DNA from: Myxococcales bacterium
Lineage (GTDB): Bacteria; Myxococcota_A; Polyangia; Nannocystales; Nannocystaceae
Direction: 5' to 3'
Length of the DNA stretch: 64,000 nt
Assembly (NCBI GenBank): GCA_020633295.1
Contig: JACKDW010000007.1
Location: forward strand, 186,001-250,000
Shown: in pieces, positions 23,781 through 34,719 of the stretch
Layout of the letters: each line of letters begins with the position of its first letter
Numbering within the stretch: position 1 is the stretch's first letter
The notes under the pieces: model-generated
The model's database searches: none
Seen by the model: the letters and a program-made list of their open reading frames with translations, nothing else
What the model was told of the DNA's origin: nothing
Translations under genes and position numbers: made by a program

Positions 23781-26066
23781 CTACAGACGCTCCGCGATGA
23801 TCCAGACGTCGGGCGACGCGGCGCCGTAGCAGCGTCCTGGCGTCTCGCGGTTCCCCGAGATCTCGACGAGCTGGAACCCGGACTCCTGCACGAGGCGCGC
23901 GAGCTCGGGCATCGAGTACACGCGCACGATCATCTTGTGTTCGAACTGTCGGCCGTCCTCGAACACGATGTTGCGGTTGATGTTCATGCGGTTGTTGATG
24001 CCGTCGAATTCCGCGACGTCGAGCACGAGCGAGGAGCGCCCCTCCCACCACGATCGACTCGGCAGGATCCGCATCTGGAAGTCGCGGTTGGTCACGTGCA
24101 GCACGAGCTTGCCGCCCGGGTTCAAGACCTCGCGCATCTCGAGCAAGCACGCCCGGTTCTGCTCGTCGTCGAAGTAGCCGAAGGTCGTCCCGAGGCAGAG
24201 CGCGACGTCGTAGGTGCGATCGCGGGGGAGCGAGCGCATGTCGCCGATCAGGAACTTGGCGCTGGACTTCTCGCGGTCCTTCCTCTGCCTCGCCCGCATC
24301 AGCTGGGCCTTCGAGGAGTCCAGGCCCGTGACCTGGAGCTTGCGCTTGGCGAGCGCGAGACAGTGCCACCCGGCGCCGCAGCCGATGTCGAGCACGCTCG
24401 TGCCCGGGGCGAGCTTGAGCGCGCGCATGATGAACTGCGCGTCGAGCTCCGACGCGACATCGCTGTCACGTGGCTCTACGGCCATGTAGTGCTCCGCGAA
24501 CACGCCGTCGTACCAGGGCTTGCCCGGCGGGATCTCAGGCGCCGGGCTCGGCTCGAGCGAGCGCTCCTTCGGCGTCAGCGGGCGAGTCACGGGCGCCGGA
24601 GGACGTCCAGGAGTCCGCGCGGCGGGTGTACGCGCAGGCGCAGGCGGAGGCGCCTTGGGCGCGGGCGCGCGAGGGGGCTCCTTCACGGCGCGCGGCGCGG
24701 GCGGGGGCTCTGGAGGTGCTTCGGGAGGATCGACGTTGAGATCGAGCTCGATCGTCTCGTCGACGTCGACGTCGACGTCGACATCAACCTCGAGCGCTTC
24801 CTCGACCTCGAGCTCCTCGGTGTCCTCGGGCTCGAGCGTGTCGGCGACCTCGATCTCGGTCTCGTAGTCGGTCTCGTAGTCGGTCTCGAGCGCCGTCGCG
24901 GCCCCGTGCTCGTCGGCGACCTCGATCGCAGGCTCATCGTCTTCGTACGCGGCCTGGGCGGGCCCGCTGGTGCGCGTCAACGAGGGGATGACGACCCCCT
25001 CGTCGGCCTCGTCGTCATCGATGACCGGCGGGAGGTCATCCTCGTCCTCGGGCTCATCGAAGACGTCGTCGCGCACCGAGCCAAAGCCGATGGAGCCGGA
25101 GATCGACGCGCGGCCGCGGTGCTCCGGCTCGGGCTCGCCAGACCCCCCGATCTCCCCCGAGATGACGCCGCTCATCTCCGAGCGCGCGGGCTCGGGCGGG
25201 TCGCCGATCTCGCCGGAGACCACCGCGGAAGACGACGCGCGGCGCGCCGGGCCGCTCTTGTCTCTTTGGACAGGTGGAATCGTTGGCGGCTCGGGCGCGG
25301 GAGATGGCGCCGAGGACAGCTCCCCGGACGCCGCCATCCCGCGATCGCTCTTCACGATCCGCGGGACCTGCAGCTCGGGCGCGTCGGGCTCGACGACGGG
25401 CGGCGGGACCGTCGGCGGCGTCGGCTTCGTGATCATCGGGATCTCGAGACGCGGCGCGCTGACAGCAGCGGGCGGGACGGCCGGCGGCTCTACGGCCGGC
25501 GCGGTGAGGATCGGGATCTCGAGACGCGCCTCCTCGACCGGCGGGGGCGGCTCCGCGGGCGGGGGCTCGGCGGGTTCCGGCTGCGTGCCGGTCTCCATCG
25601 CGAAGGGGAGCGCGGCCGTCTGAGCCGCGCGTCGCCGACGACCCCGTCGAGGGCCGCGCGCTCGCGCGGGGGCGGGCTCAGACGTCGCGTCGGCGGCGGC
25701 AGCGGGAGCGACCGGGGTCGAGTGCTGCGCCGGCGTCGCGCGCTGCTGGTGGGGCGCCTGGGGAGCGTCTGGTTCGAGCAAGGCCGCGAAGGGATCGTTG
25801 GCGGGCGTCGCGCTGGCGGGCGCCTGACGCGGTTTCGACGCGATCATTGAGGGGATCACGAGCTTGGGCTCGGGGTCGTTCGGCGCGGGGCGCGACGCGG
25901 GTGACGGACGCCGGAGCGCGTCGGTCAGGCTCATCTCTGTCGGCCACCGCAGCATGACGCGAAGCTGGTCATCGACAGGGTCCAGCGATTCGCCGGAGCG
26001 CGGTCGCGACCGGGGCACGGACGTGAAGTCCTGCAGCCAGTCCTCAGGTGACACTCGCCACGTCAT
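23781..26066 (-). CDS. SAM-dependent methyltransferase with long disordered N-region
   Basis: A 761-residue protein in two parts. Residues 1 to about 510 are low complexity: Pro, Ala and Glu-rich with short recurring motifs (LEIPI, VSGEIG) and an acidic block with alternating Val-Asp. The last 250 residues are a class I methyltransferase: VLDIGCGAGWHCLALA (motif I), VTGLDSSKAQL, FLIGDM and DVALCLGTTFGYF, then LNPGGKLVLHV. The substrate is unknown. Its ATG overlaps the psd stop (ATGA), so it is translated with phosphatidylserine decarboxylase. A role in phospholipid headgroup methylation is possible on that context but is only inference. Confidence 0.8.
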   Translation of the reverse strand: MTWRVSPEDWLQDFTSVPRSRPRSGESLDPVDDQLRVMLRWPTEMSLTDALRRPSPASRPAPNDPEPKLVIPSMIASKPRQAPASATPANDPFAALLEPDAPQAPHQQRATPAQHSTPVAPAAAADATSEPAPARARGPRRGRRRRAAQTAALPFAMETGTQPEPAEPPPAEPPPPVEEARLEIPILTAPAVEPPAVPPAAVSAPRLEIPMITKPTPPTVPPPVVEPDAPELQVPRIVKSDRGMAASGELSSAPSPAPEPPTIPPVQRDKSGPARRASSSAVVSGEIGDPPEPARSEMSGVISGEIGGSGEPEPEHRGRASISGSIGFGSVRDDVFDEPEDEDDLPPVIDDDEADEGVVIPSLTRTSGPAQAAYEDDEPAIEVADEHGAATALETDYETDYETEIEVADTLEPEDTEELEVEEALEVDVDVDVDVDETIELDLNVDPPEAPPEPPPAPRAVKEPPRAPAPKAPPPAPARTPAARTPGRPPAPVTRPLTPKERSLEPSPAPEIPPGKPWYDGVFAEHYMAVEPRDSDVASELDAQFIMRALKLAPGTSVLDIGCGAGWHCLALAKRKLQVTGLDSSKAQLMRARQRKDREKSSAKFLIGDMRSLPRDRTYDVALCLGTTFGYFDDEQNRACLLEMREVLNPGGKLVLHVTNRDFQMRILPSRSWWEGRSSLVLDVAEFDGINNRMNINRNIVFEDGRQFEHKMIVRVYSMPELARLVQESGFQLVEISGNRETPGRCYGAASPDVWIIAERL

Positions 26067-26944
26067 CGCTCACCGTTTCCTTGCAAGATCACCTGACCCA
26101 TTTTCACCTTCGCGGGGAGCTCGCAGGCCACGGGCGTGACGCCGCGCTCCGCGACGAGGACGACCGTGCTCCCGAGGTGGAAGATCCCGAGCTCATCCGC
26201 CTTTCTCATCCGCGCGGGCGGATCACACTCGATCTGCCGAGCGGCGCGCGGGTGTGGATCAATATGGCGATATGAACATGTCATGTGGCCGACGCCGAAG
26301 GCCGCGATCATCACGACGACCATCTTGCCGTGCGCGGTCTCGAGGATGTGCACCATTCGCTCGTTGATCGCGAACAGCCCGGGCGCGCGCGCGAGCGCGG
26401 CGTCGTTGACGGGGAGCAGCCGGCCGGGCACGAGCTTGACGCGCGAGACGAGCGCGTCGCACGGGCTGTGGACGCGGTGGTAGTCGCGCGGGTGCAGGTA
26501 GATGGTCGTCGCGGTGCCGCCCACGAAGTCGCGGGCGAGCTCGTCGTCGGCGATCAGCTCGGCGAGCTCGTAGCTGTGGCCCTTGGCGTGCACGCGCGCG
26601 TCCTCGTCGAGCTCGACGATGTCGCGGATGAGGCCGTCGGAGGGCGACACGATCGCGCGGCCCTCCCGGGCGACGGGCCGCGCCCCGGCTCGGAGCGGGC
26701 GCGTGAAGAACTCGTCGAAGCTGTCGAACCCGCGGTCGACGCTGACCGGATCGACATCGGCCATGTCGACGCCGAAGACCTTGATGTAGGCCGCGATGGC
26801 CGCGCGACCGAGCGGGCGCGGGATCCGAACGCGTGCTGCTGCACCCATCGCGCGACTCGCCGCGAGCGTGCCCCAGTCGGGCGACTTCTCGATGACCGCT
26901 GCCGCGAGTCGAGATCTCCAGGGGATTCCGCGAACGGGGATCAT
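26063..26944 (-). CDS. psd: Phosphatidylserine decarboxylase
   Basis: Membrane-associated pyruvoyl enzyme making phosphatidylethanolamine. The 293-residue proenzyme shows the family features: VDPVSVDRGFDSFDEFFTRPLR, SPSDGLIRDI (near the metal or active region), HPRDYHRVHSPCD, ERMVHILET, FGVGHMTCSY, and the autocleavage motif LGST in GIFHLGSTVVLV close to the C-terminus, where the Ser becomes the pyruvoyl group. The catalytic triad Asp and His are in SPSDG and HRVHSP. The frame stays open upstream; ATG at 26944 fits the family start. Its stop overlaps the start of the methyltransferase gene. pyrD lies 171 bp upstream on the same strand. Confidence 0.93.
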   Translation of the reverse strand: MIPVRGIPWRSRLAAAVIEKSPDWGTLAASRAMGAAARVRIPRPLGRAAIAAYIKVFGVDMADVDPVSVDRGFDSFDEFFTRPLRAGARPVAREGRAIVSPSDGLIRDIVELDEDARVHAKGHSYELAELIADDELARDFVGGTATTIYLHPRDYHRVHSPCDALVSRVKLVPGRLLPVNDAALARAPGLFAINERMVHILETAHGKMVVVMIAAFGVGHMTCSYRHIDPHPRAARQIECDPPARMRKADELGIFHLGSTVVLVAERGVTPVACELPAKVKMGQVILQGNGER

Positions 26945-27115
26945 CAGCGGAGAAGAGCCTATCCAGCCGATTGTCGCAAAACAAGCGTTGTCCGGGCCTG
27001 GCGCGCACACGCGATCACAGCGCAGGCGGGTACGCTTTTTCCGCACCCTCGCGCGTGACAAAAACGAGCGCGATGGATGGCGCGTGCGTGCGCGTGCATC
27101 CGGTCACGCGACGCG

Positions 27116-28099
27116 CTAGCGCGGGGCGCGGTACTCGACCTCGGGCGGGAGCGCCTCGAGACAGCCGATCGCGTCCGCGACGGTCGCTATGTTGAGCTCG
27201 CCCATCAAGCCGCGCAGCTCCTCGGTGATCCGCACGATCGCGCCGGGCTCGGCGAAGCACGCGGTGCCGACCTGAACACAGTGCGCGCCGGCCATGAGGT
27301 ACTCGAGCGCGTCCTCTCCGCTGAGGATCCCGCCCATCCCGCAGATCGGGAAGCCCGGCAGCGCGCGCGCGACTTGGTGGACCATGCGCAGCCCGATCGG
27401 CTTGATCGCCGGCCCCGAGAGCCCGCCGTAGGTCGTGGCGATCCGCGGGCGACGCCTGCGAACGTCGATCGCCATGCCCGTGATCGTGTTGATCAGGGAT
27501 ACGCCGCAGGCGCCGGCCTCCTTGACGGCCGCGGCCATGCCGACGATATCGCCGGCGTTCGGGCTCAGCTTGACGACGATCGGCGTGTCCGTGACGTCCA
27601 CGCACGCGCGCGTGAGCCGGTGCGCGACCTCGGGGACGGTGCCGAACTCGATGCCGCCCTTCTTGATGTTGGGGCACGAGATGTTCATCTCGAGCACGTC
27701 GATGCCGTCCGCGCCGCCGAGCGCACGGGCGCACTCGATGTAGGTCTCGAAGTCGGTGCCGAAGAAGTTGACCCACACGGAGACGCCGAGCTCGCGGAGC
27801 AGCGGCAGCTTGTCGCGCAGGAACGCGTCGACGCCGACGTTCTCGAGCCCGATGGAATTGAGCATCCCCGACGCGGTCTCGCAGATCCGCGGCAGCGGGT
27901 TGCCGTGCCGCGGCAGCGGCGAGATCCCCTTGGTCGAGATGCCGCCGAGCAGGCGGAGATCGACGAATTGCGCGAACGGCTCGGCGTAGGCGAAGCAGCC
28001 GGAGGCGGCGAGCAGCGGCGTCTTCAGCGGAAGATGTCCAAACGAGCAGTTCAGTTCAACGGCGCGCGAGTTCGCGTCTGTGCTCTCGTGCATGTTCAC
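27116..28099 (-). CDS. pyrD: Dihydroorotate dehydrogenase, class 1B catalytic subunit
   Basis: Oxidises dihydroorotate to orotate in pyrimidine synthesis, using FMN and passing electrons to PyrK. The 327-residue product has TPLLAASGCFAYAE, the class 1 catalytic-cysteine stretch EMNISCPNIKKGG, VVKLSPNAGDIVGMA, and FPICGMGGILSGEDALEYLMAGA (FMN phosphate site). Start is GTG at 28099, whose GTGA overlaps the pyrK stop; an ATG two codons later is an alternative. The NISCPN cysteine and adjacent PyrK both indicate class 1B, the NAD-linked heterotetramer, not the membrane quinone type. Confidence 0.95.
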   Translation of the reverse strand: MNMHESTDANSRAVELNCSFGHLPLKTPLLAASGCFAYAEPFAQFVDLRLLGGISTKGISPLPRHGNPLPRICETASGMLNSIGLENVGVDAFLRDKLPLLRELGVSVWVNFFGTDFETYIECARALGGADGIDVLEMNISCPNIKKGGIEFGTVPEVAHRLTRACVDVTDTPIVVKLSPNAGDIVGMAAAVKEAGACGVSLINTITGMAIDVRRRRPRIATTYGGLSGPAIKPIGLRMVHQVARALPGFPICGMGGILSGEDALEYLMAGAHCVQVGTACFAEPGAIVRITEELRGLMGELNIATVADAIGCLEALPPEVEYRAPR

Positions 28100-28899
28100 C
28101 AGCGCACCTCCCGGGCGTCGAACACGGGCCCGTCGCTGCAGCAGTATCGGTAGGGCTTGGGGCCGTGGACCGGGACCGCGCAGCCGAGGCACGCGCCGAA
28201 GCCACAGGCCATGTTCTCCTCGAGACACAAGTAGGTCGGCCGCGCGGCGGCGAGCCCGATCTCGCGCACCGCTCGCAGCATCGGCGTCGGGCCGCACGAG
28301 AGCAGCTCGATCACCTCGCCGCGCGCCCGCGCGAGCTCGATGCGCTCGCGCAGCGCGACCGTGACGTAGCCGCGGGCGCCGACGCTGCCGTCCTCGGTCG
28401 CCAGGTGCGTTTGCACGCCCCAGCGCGCGAAGTCCTCGAGCAGCACGAGGTCGTCTCGATTGCGACCGCCGTAGAGCAGCTCGACCGAGCGCGGCCCGAC
28501 CTCCCGCGCGGCCACGCGCGCCTGCAGGTGCAGCGGCGGGAGCCCGACGCCGCCCGCGACGAGCAGCTGGGTCACGCCCGCGCGCGCGGCCGGGAAGCCG
28601 ACGCCCAGCGGCGCCGTCGCGGTCATCGGATCGCCGGGCGCGAGCGCGGCCATGCGCGCGGTGCCACGCCCGTAGACCTTGGCGAGGATCGAGAAGTGGC
28701 GATCGTCCGGCGCGTGCAGGATCGAGAACGCGCGCGGGTTGAGGAGCTCGCGGCCCCAGTCACCGCGCAGCATCACGAATTGTCCGGGGCGCGCCGCCGC
28801 GATCGGGACGGGGCGCGCCGCCTCGAACTCGAGCACGAAGTAGCCGCCGGTGAGCGCGCGGTTCTCGACCACGCGGACGTCGAATTGGGCCGCAGGCAC
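28096..28899 (-). CDS. pyrK: Dihydroorotate dehydrogenase electron-transfer subunit
   Basis: Partner of PyrD that carries FAD and a [2Fe-2S] cluster and passes electrons to NAD+. The 267-residue protein begins with a ferredoxin-reductase-type barrel (LNPRAFSIL is the FAD motif). A nucleotide domain follows (LVAGGVGLPPLHLQAR, CGPTPMLRAV), and it ends with the cluster motif ENMACGFGACLGCAVPV...YCCSDGPVF, with four suitably spaced Cys. The start is GTG at 28899, with no strong ribosome site. The stop overlaps pyrD's GTG. rimI follows upstream by 97 bp. Confidence 0.95.
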   Translation of the reverse strand: MPAAQFDVRVVENRALTGGYFVLEFEAARPVPIAAARPGQFVMLRGDWGRELLNPRAFSILHAPDDRHFSILAKVYGRGTARMAALAPGDPMTATAPLGVGFPAARAGVTQLLVAGGVGLPPLHLQARVAAREVGPRSVELLYGGRNRDDLVLLEDFARWGVQTHLATEDGSVGARGYVTVALRERIELARARGEVIELLSCGPTPMLRAVREIGLAAARPTYLCLEENMACGFGACLGCAVPVHGPKPYRYCCSDGPVFDAREVRW

Positions 28900-28996
28900 G
28901 CCGGCTTCATAGGCCAGACGCGCGCGCGAGTAAATCGAGCGCCGGCCGGACGCTGGGAATCGCGCCCCCTTGTGCGGCGCGGTCCAGGTCGCGCTG

Positions 28997-29452
28997 CTAG
29001 TGATCGACGAGCCTCGTCATCAACACGGCGTCGTCGACGGGATCGCGGTAGTAGCCGGGGCGCGTGCCGACGACGGTGAAGCCTGCCCGCTGATACAGGC
29101 GCAGGGCGCTCGCGTTGGCGCGCGCGACCTCCAGTTGAACTTGCTCACACCCGCTTACGCGCGCCTGGTGAAGCGCGCGCCGCAGCAGCGCCCCGCCGAC
29201 GCCGCCGCCGCGAGCCTCCGGCGCGACCGCGATCTTGAGCAGGTGGGCCTCGGGCGGCTGCTCCCACACGCAGGTGTAGCCGAGCACGCCGCCTCCGCGG
29301 GCCGCGATGTCGACCCGGGCGAAGCCGCGCGTCAGCTCCTCGGCGAGCATGGAGCGCGTCCACGGCCGGTGGAAGCAGCGCTGCTCGAGGGCCGCGATCG
29401 CGTCGAGGTCCGCGCGCTCCGCCGCGCGCAGCGATAGCTCAGCCGCCGGCAC
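28997..29452 (-). CDS. rimI: Ribosomal-protein-alanine N-acetyltransferase (RimI type)
   Basis: GNAT acetyltransferase of the RimI subfamily, which acetylates the N-terminus of ribosomal protein S18. GTG at 29452 gives 151 residues, close to E. coli's 148. It has DAIAALEQRCFHRPWT at the N-terminus, the acetyl-CoA loop APEARGGGVGGALLRRAL, LEVARANASALRLYQRAGF and VGTRPGYY. It overlaps the end of engB by 14 bp, so they are one operon. The closeness to engB (YihA/YsxC) points to ribosome maturation, but the exact protein target is inferred from the family. Confidence 0.88.
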   Translation of the reverse strand: MPAAELSLRAAERADLDAIAALEQRCFHRPWTRSMLAEELTRGFARVDIAARGGGVLGYTCVWEQPPEAHLLKIAVAPEARGGGVGGALLRRALHQARVSGCEQVQLEVARANASALRLYQRAGFTVVGTRPGYYRDPVDDAVLMTRLVDH

Positions 29453-30281
29453 GCCGCTCGGCCTCAGGCGGCTCGGCCGCGAGGGCGGTCTCGTTGTCGT
29501 CTCGCGCGGGCTCGCGCGGGCTCTCCTCCTCGTCGCGCGCAGGCTCGCGCGGGGCGACCAAGGCGGCGAGCTCGGCCGCGAGCCCGCCGCGTCGCCCGTC
29601 ATCGCCGAGGCCGTCGCCCGCGAGCGCGCTCGTGAGCACGATGTCGCCGGAGTGACAGCCGAGCTGCTCGGCGATCGTGCGCGGGACGAGGCCGCGCTCG
29701 CCCTTGGAGAGCTTGTCGGCCTTCGTCGCGACCACGAGCGTCGGCACCCCGTGGGCGCCCATGAAGTGCACGAGCTCTACGTCCTCCTCGCGGACGCCGC
29801 GGCGGCTGTCGATGAGCAGCACCAAACCGCGCAGGACATCGCGGCCCGCGAGGTAGCCCTCGATCATCGGGCCGAATTGCTGGCGGACGGAGCGCGCGGC
29901 GGCGGCGTAGCCGTAGCCTGGCAGGTCGACCCAGCGAAACGAACGATCTCCGCGCTTCGGGTGGCGCAGCGTGATGGTGAAGAAGTTGAGCAGGCGCGTG
30001 CGCCCGGGCGTTCGGCTGACGCGCGCGAGCCCGCGCCGCGACGCGAAGGCGTTGAGCAGGCTCGATTTCCCGACGTTGGACCGGCCCGCGACGGCGATCT
30101 CGGGGCGATCGCCCGCCGGGCACGCGCGCAGCTCGGGGGCGCTGAGCTCGAACTCGGCCGACACGACCCTCCAGCCAGGTCGCGCGCGCGCCTTCGGTTG
30201 GCGCGCGGGCGCGGCCTTGGAGCCCTGCGATCCGCGGGCGCCGTCGCGACTGCGCGGCTGCTTACCTGGACGTCCGGACAT
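29439..30281 (-). CDS. engB: Ribosome-biogenesis GTPase EngB (YihA/YsxC)
   Basis: TRAFAC GTPase needed for 50S assembly. Motifs: G1 GRSNVGKSSLLNAF, G3 DLPGYGYA, G4 TKADKL, with RTPGRTRLLNFF around the switch. It is 280 residues, longer than the usual 195-210, because it has a basic N-terminal extension (about 40 residues, Arg/Ala/Pro-rich) and a C-terminal tail with two copies of PREPARD followed by acidic stretches. These tails are unusual and may be disordered. It precedes rimI with a 14-bp overlap. Confidence 0.92.
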   Translation of the reverse strand: MSGRPGKQPRSRDGARGSQGSKAAPARQPKARARPGWRVVSAEFELSAPELRACPAGDRPEIAVAGRSNVGKSSLLNAFASRRGLARVSRTPGRTRLLNFFTITLRHPKRGDRSFRWVDLPGYGYAAAARSVRQQFGPMIEGYLAGRDVLRGLVLLIDSRRGVREEDVELVHFMGAHGVPTLVVATKADKLSKGERGLVPRTIAEQLGCHSGDIVLTSALAGDGLGDDGRRGGLAAELAALVAPREPARDEEESPREPARDDNETALAAEPPEAERRAGG

Positions 30282-30335
30282 TCGTCGCTCGCGGGCGACT
30301 ATACAGCAAGTGCGCGGCCGCGATAGGCTCGCTGC

Positions 30336-31316
30336 ATGGAGATCTACGGGCTGACCGGCGGGATTGGCAGCGGTAAGTCATCCGTCGCCAGCATCCTCGA
30401 GGAGTACGGGATCCCGGTCGTGTCTGCCGACGAGCTGTCGCGCGTCGTCATCGCGCCAGGGACCGAGGGCCTCGAGGAGGTCGTCAAGGAATTCGGACCG
30501 GAGATCATCGACGAGAAGACCGGCGAGCTCGATCGCAAGCGCATGGCGTCGGTCGTGTTCACGGACCCCGAGAAGCGCGCCCGGCTCGAGTCGATCATCC
30601 ACCCGCGAGTGCGCGAGCGATTCGAAGACGTCATGCGCGCGCTCGAGAGCGGCGGGCACACGATCGTCGTCTACGAGATCCCGCTGCTGTTCGAGAAGAA
30701 GCTGCAGGACACGGTCACCGCGGTGATCGTCGTTTCGGCCCGCGAGGAGGTTCGCGTCGACCGCGTGGTCGCGCGCAGCGGCCTCACCCCCGAGGACGTA
30801 CGTCGGCGGATGAACGCGCAGGTGAGCGAGCAGACGCGACGGAAGGGCGCCGACTACATCATCGAGAACAACGGCGACCGCGTCGACCTGCGCCACGAGG
30901 TCGAGACGATGATCGTCCGCTTCCTGCGGCCGCGCCCGGACGACGAGCTGATCGAGGTCGAGGTCGACGAGGCCGACGACGACGAGTTCGAAGTCGACAT
31001 CACCGATCCGGGGCTCACGCTCGACGACCTGGCGATTGAGACAGAAGAGGTCGAGGCGCGCGATCAGCCCGCGCCAGCGCCAGCGCCCGCTCAGCGCGCC
31101 GCCCCTGCCCCCTCGCCGCCGATCCGGCCGCGCCCGCGCACGCCGATCCGACCGGCGGCGGTGATCAAGCCGGCCGCCGTGGTCCCGCCTCCGCCGCGCA
31201 CGCAGTCGCCGGCGCCGGTCCACCCGCTCAACGGCCCGCAGCGCGCGGTGGTCGAGAGCGAGCCCGCGCGCCCGCCCCACCCGCTCAACACGCCGCGCAA
31301 GCCGAACGAGAGCTGA
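30336..31316 (+). CDS. coaE: Dephospho-CoA kinase with long C-terminal tail
   Basis: Last step of CoA synthesis: ATP-dependent phosphorylation of dephospho-CoA. The N-terminal 200 residues are canonical: P-loop GLTGGIGSGKSSVASIL, VVSADELSR, DRKRMASVVF, HPRVRERF, VVYEIPLLFE and SGLTPEDVRRRMNAQ. Residues about 205-326 are extra: an acidic block (VEVDEADDDEFEVDIT) then a Pro/Ala/Arg-rich tail. The ordinary enzyme is about 200 residues, so this tail is a peculiarity of the lineage or species. The start ATG at 30336 is divergent from engB. Confidence 0.93.
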   Translation: MEIYGLTGGIGSGKSSVASILEEYGIPVVSADELSRVVIAPGTEGLEEVVKEFGPEIIDEKTGELDRKRMASVVFTDPEKRARLESIIHPRVRERFEDVMRALESGGHTIVVYEIPLLFEKKLQDTVTAVIVVSAREEVRVDRVVARSGLTPEDVRRRMNAQVSEQTRRKGADYIIENNGDRVDLRHEVETMIVRFLRPRPDDELIEVEVDEADDDEFEVDITDPGLTLDDLAIETEEVEARDQPAPAPAPAQRAAPAPSPPIRPRPRTPIRPAAVIKPAAVVPPPPRTQSPAPVHPLNGPQRAVVESEPARPPHPLNTPRKPNES

Positions 31317-31366
31317 GCGCGCGGCGGCATTGATCCCGCCGCCCGATGGTCCGATGCTCGCGCGCG

Positions 31367-32572
31367 ATGGACCCCGCGCCGAACTCCCTTCGCCCCCCCG
31401 CCGATCAACCACTCGCGCTGCAGGGCGTCACGGTGGTCGACACGACGCGCATGCTCCCGGGCGCCGTGCTCGCGCGCACGCTGCTGGACCTCGGCGCGCG
31501 CGTCCTGAAGATCGAGGATCCGGCGATGGGGGATCCGATGCGCCACATGGCGCCGATCGTCGAGGGCGTGGGGACCGGCTTCGCGGTGTTCTACCGCGGG
31601 GCCGAGTCGGTCTGCCTCGACCTGCGCACCGCGGCGGGCGCGACGGCGCTGCGCGCCCTGGTGCGCCGCGCCGACGTGTTCGTGGAGAGCTTCCGCCCGG
31701 GCACGCTGGCGCGCTGGGGACTGGGTCCCGAGGTCCTGGAGGCCGAGAACCCGGGGCTCGTGCGCTGCTCGATCCCCGGCTTCGCGCCCGCCGGCGAGGC
31801 CGACAGGCGCGTGGGACATGACCTGAATTTCGTCGGGCAGACCGGGCTGCTCGCGCGCCTGGGCGGGTCCGGGGTGCCGCCCGTGCAGCTCGCCGACATC
31901 ACGAGCGGCACGCTGGCCGGGACCGCGATCCTGGCGGCGCTGCTGCGGCGCGCGCGGACGGGTCGCGGCGGCGCGATCACGCAGCCGCTGATCCACGGTC
32001 CCATGCAGTTCCTCCAGTGGCCGTGGATCGACGCGGCGGCGGCCGCCGCCGCCGCCGCGACGCGCGAGGCGGACGACGAGCCGAGCATGGACCACTCGAT
32101 CCTGCTCGGCGGTCGCGTCCCCTGCTACCGGCGGTATCGCTGCGGGGACGGGCGCGAGCTGACCGTCGGCTGCCTCGAGCCGAAGTTCTGGTTCAAGCTC
32201 GTGATGGTCCTCGGCGCGCCCGAACACGCGGGCGCGGGCCTCGACGTGGGGCCCGAGGGCGCGGCCGCGACCGCGCGCGTGCAGGAGCTCCTGTCCTCCA
32301 AGTCACTCGACGCGTGGCTCGAGGAGCTGGCGCCCCACGATCTCCCGGTGGGACCGGTCCTCGACCTCGCCGAGGCGCGCCGCGACCCCGCGCTCGCGAG
32401 CCTGCTCGAGCGCACGCCGCTGCCCGAGGGCGGCACGCTCGACGCCCCGGGCCCGAGCTGCCCCTCGGTCGGGCGCACGCCCGCACGCCCGGCGCCGACG
32501 CTCGGCGAGCACACGGAGGCGGTGCTGCGCGAGTTCGAACTCGACGAGGACACGATCCACGCGCTCCGCTGA
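31367..32572 (+). CDS. CoA-transferase family III (CaiB/BaiF) protein
   Basis: Family III CoA transferase, moving CoA between carboxylic acids. The 401-residue product shows the N-terminal Rossmann half (LQGVTVVDTTRMLPGAVLARTLLDLGARVLKIEDP), VFVESFRPGTLARWGLGP, and the catalytic Asp motif GHDLNFVGQTGLL. Length and order match typical members such as formyl-CoA transferase and alpha-methylacyl-CoA racemase. Substrate cannot be read from the sequence. An unusual run of alanines (DAAAAAAAAAT) lies in the middle. It follows coaE by 50 bp on the same strand, an appealing but unproven CoA link. Upstream in-frame codons give an alternative ATG at 31346. Confidence 0.88.
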   Translation: MDPAPNSLRPPADQPLALQGVTVVDTTRMLPGAVLARTLLDLGARVLKIEDPAMGDPMRHMAPIVEGVGTGFAVFYRGAESVCLDLRTAAGATALRALVRRADVFVESFRPGTLARWGLGPEVLEAENPGLVRCSIPGFAPAGEADRRVGHDLNFVGQTGLLARLGGSGVPPVQLADITSGTLAGTAILAALLRRARTGRGGAITQPLIHGPMQFLQWPWIDAAAAAAAAATREADDEPSMDHSILLGGRVPCYRRYRCGDGRELTVGCLEPKFWFKLVMVLGAPEHAGAGLDVGPEGAAATARVQELLSSKSLDAWLEELAPHDLPVGPVLDLAEARRDPALASLLERTPLPEGGTLDAPGPSCPSVGRTPARPAPTLGEHTEAVLREFELDEDTIHALR

Positions 32573-32599
32573 GTCGCGGGCCGGCCGCTCCCGCGCCGC

Positions 32600-34441
<1,842 letters not shown>

Positions 34442-34719
34442 GGCTTCGCTCGCGTGGCAGGAGCGCCGTGAGGCGCGACCGCGCCCAGCGTCGGGCGCGT
34501 GCGCGGAGCCGCGTCGTGCCGCGTGCTCCCGCGTACACGAGCCGTTGGCGCCGCGCGCCCAGGCTAGTCGCTCGCGCGCGAACAGACAAAGGCCGCGCGC
34601 CGCGCTCGCCAGCGCCCGCAGAAACCAAGTTCAACGGCCAGCGCGCCGCCGTTGCGGTACGATCGCCGGCGACTCGCGGCCCCGCGGCGCCCGCCGAACC
34701 AGGCCGCGACGCTGATCCC

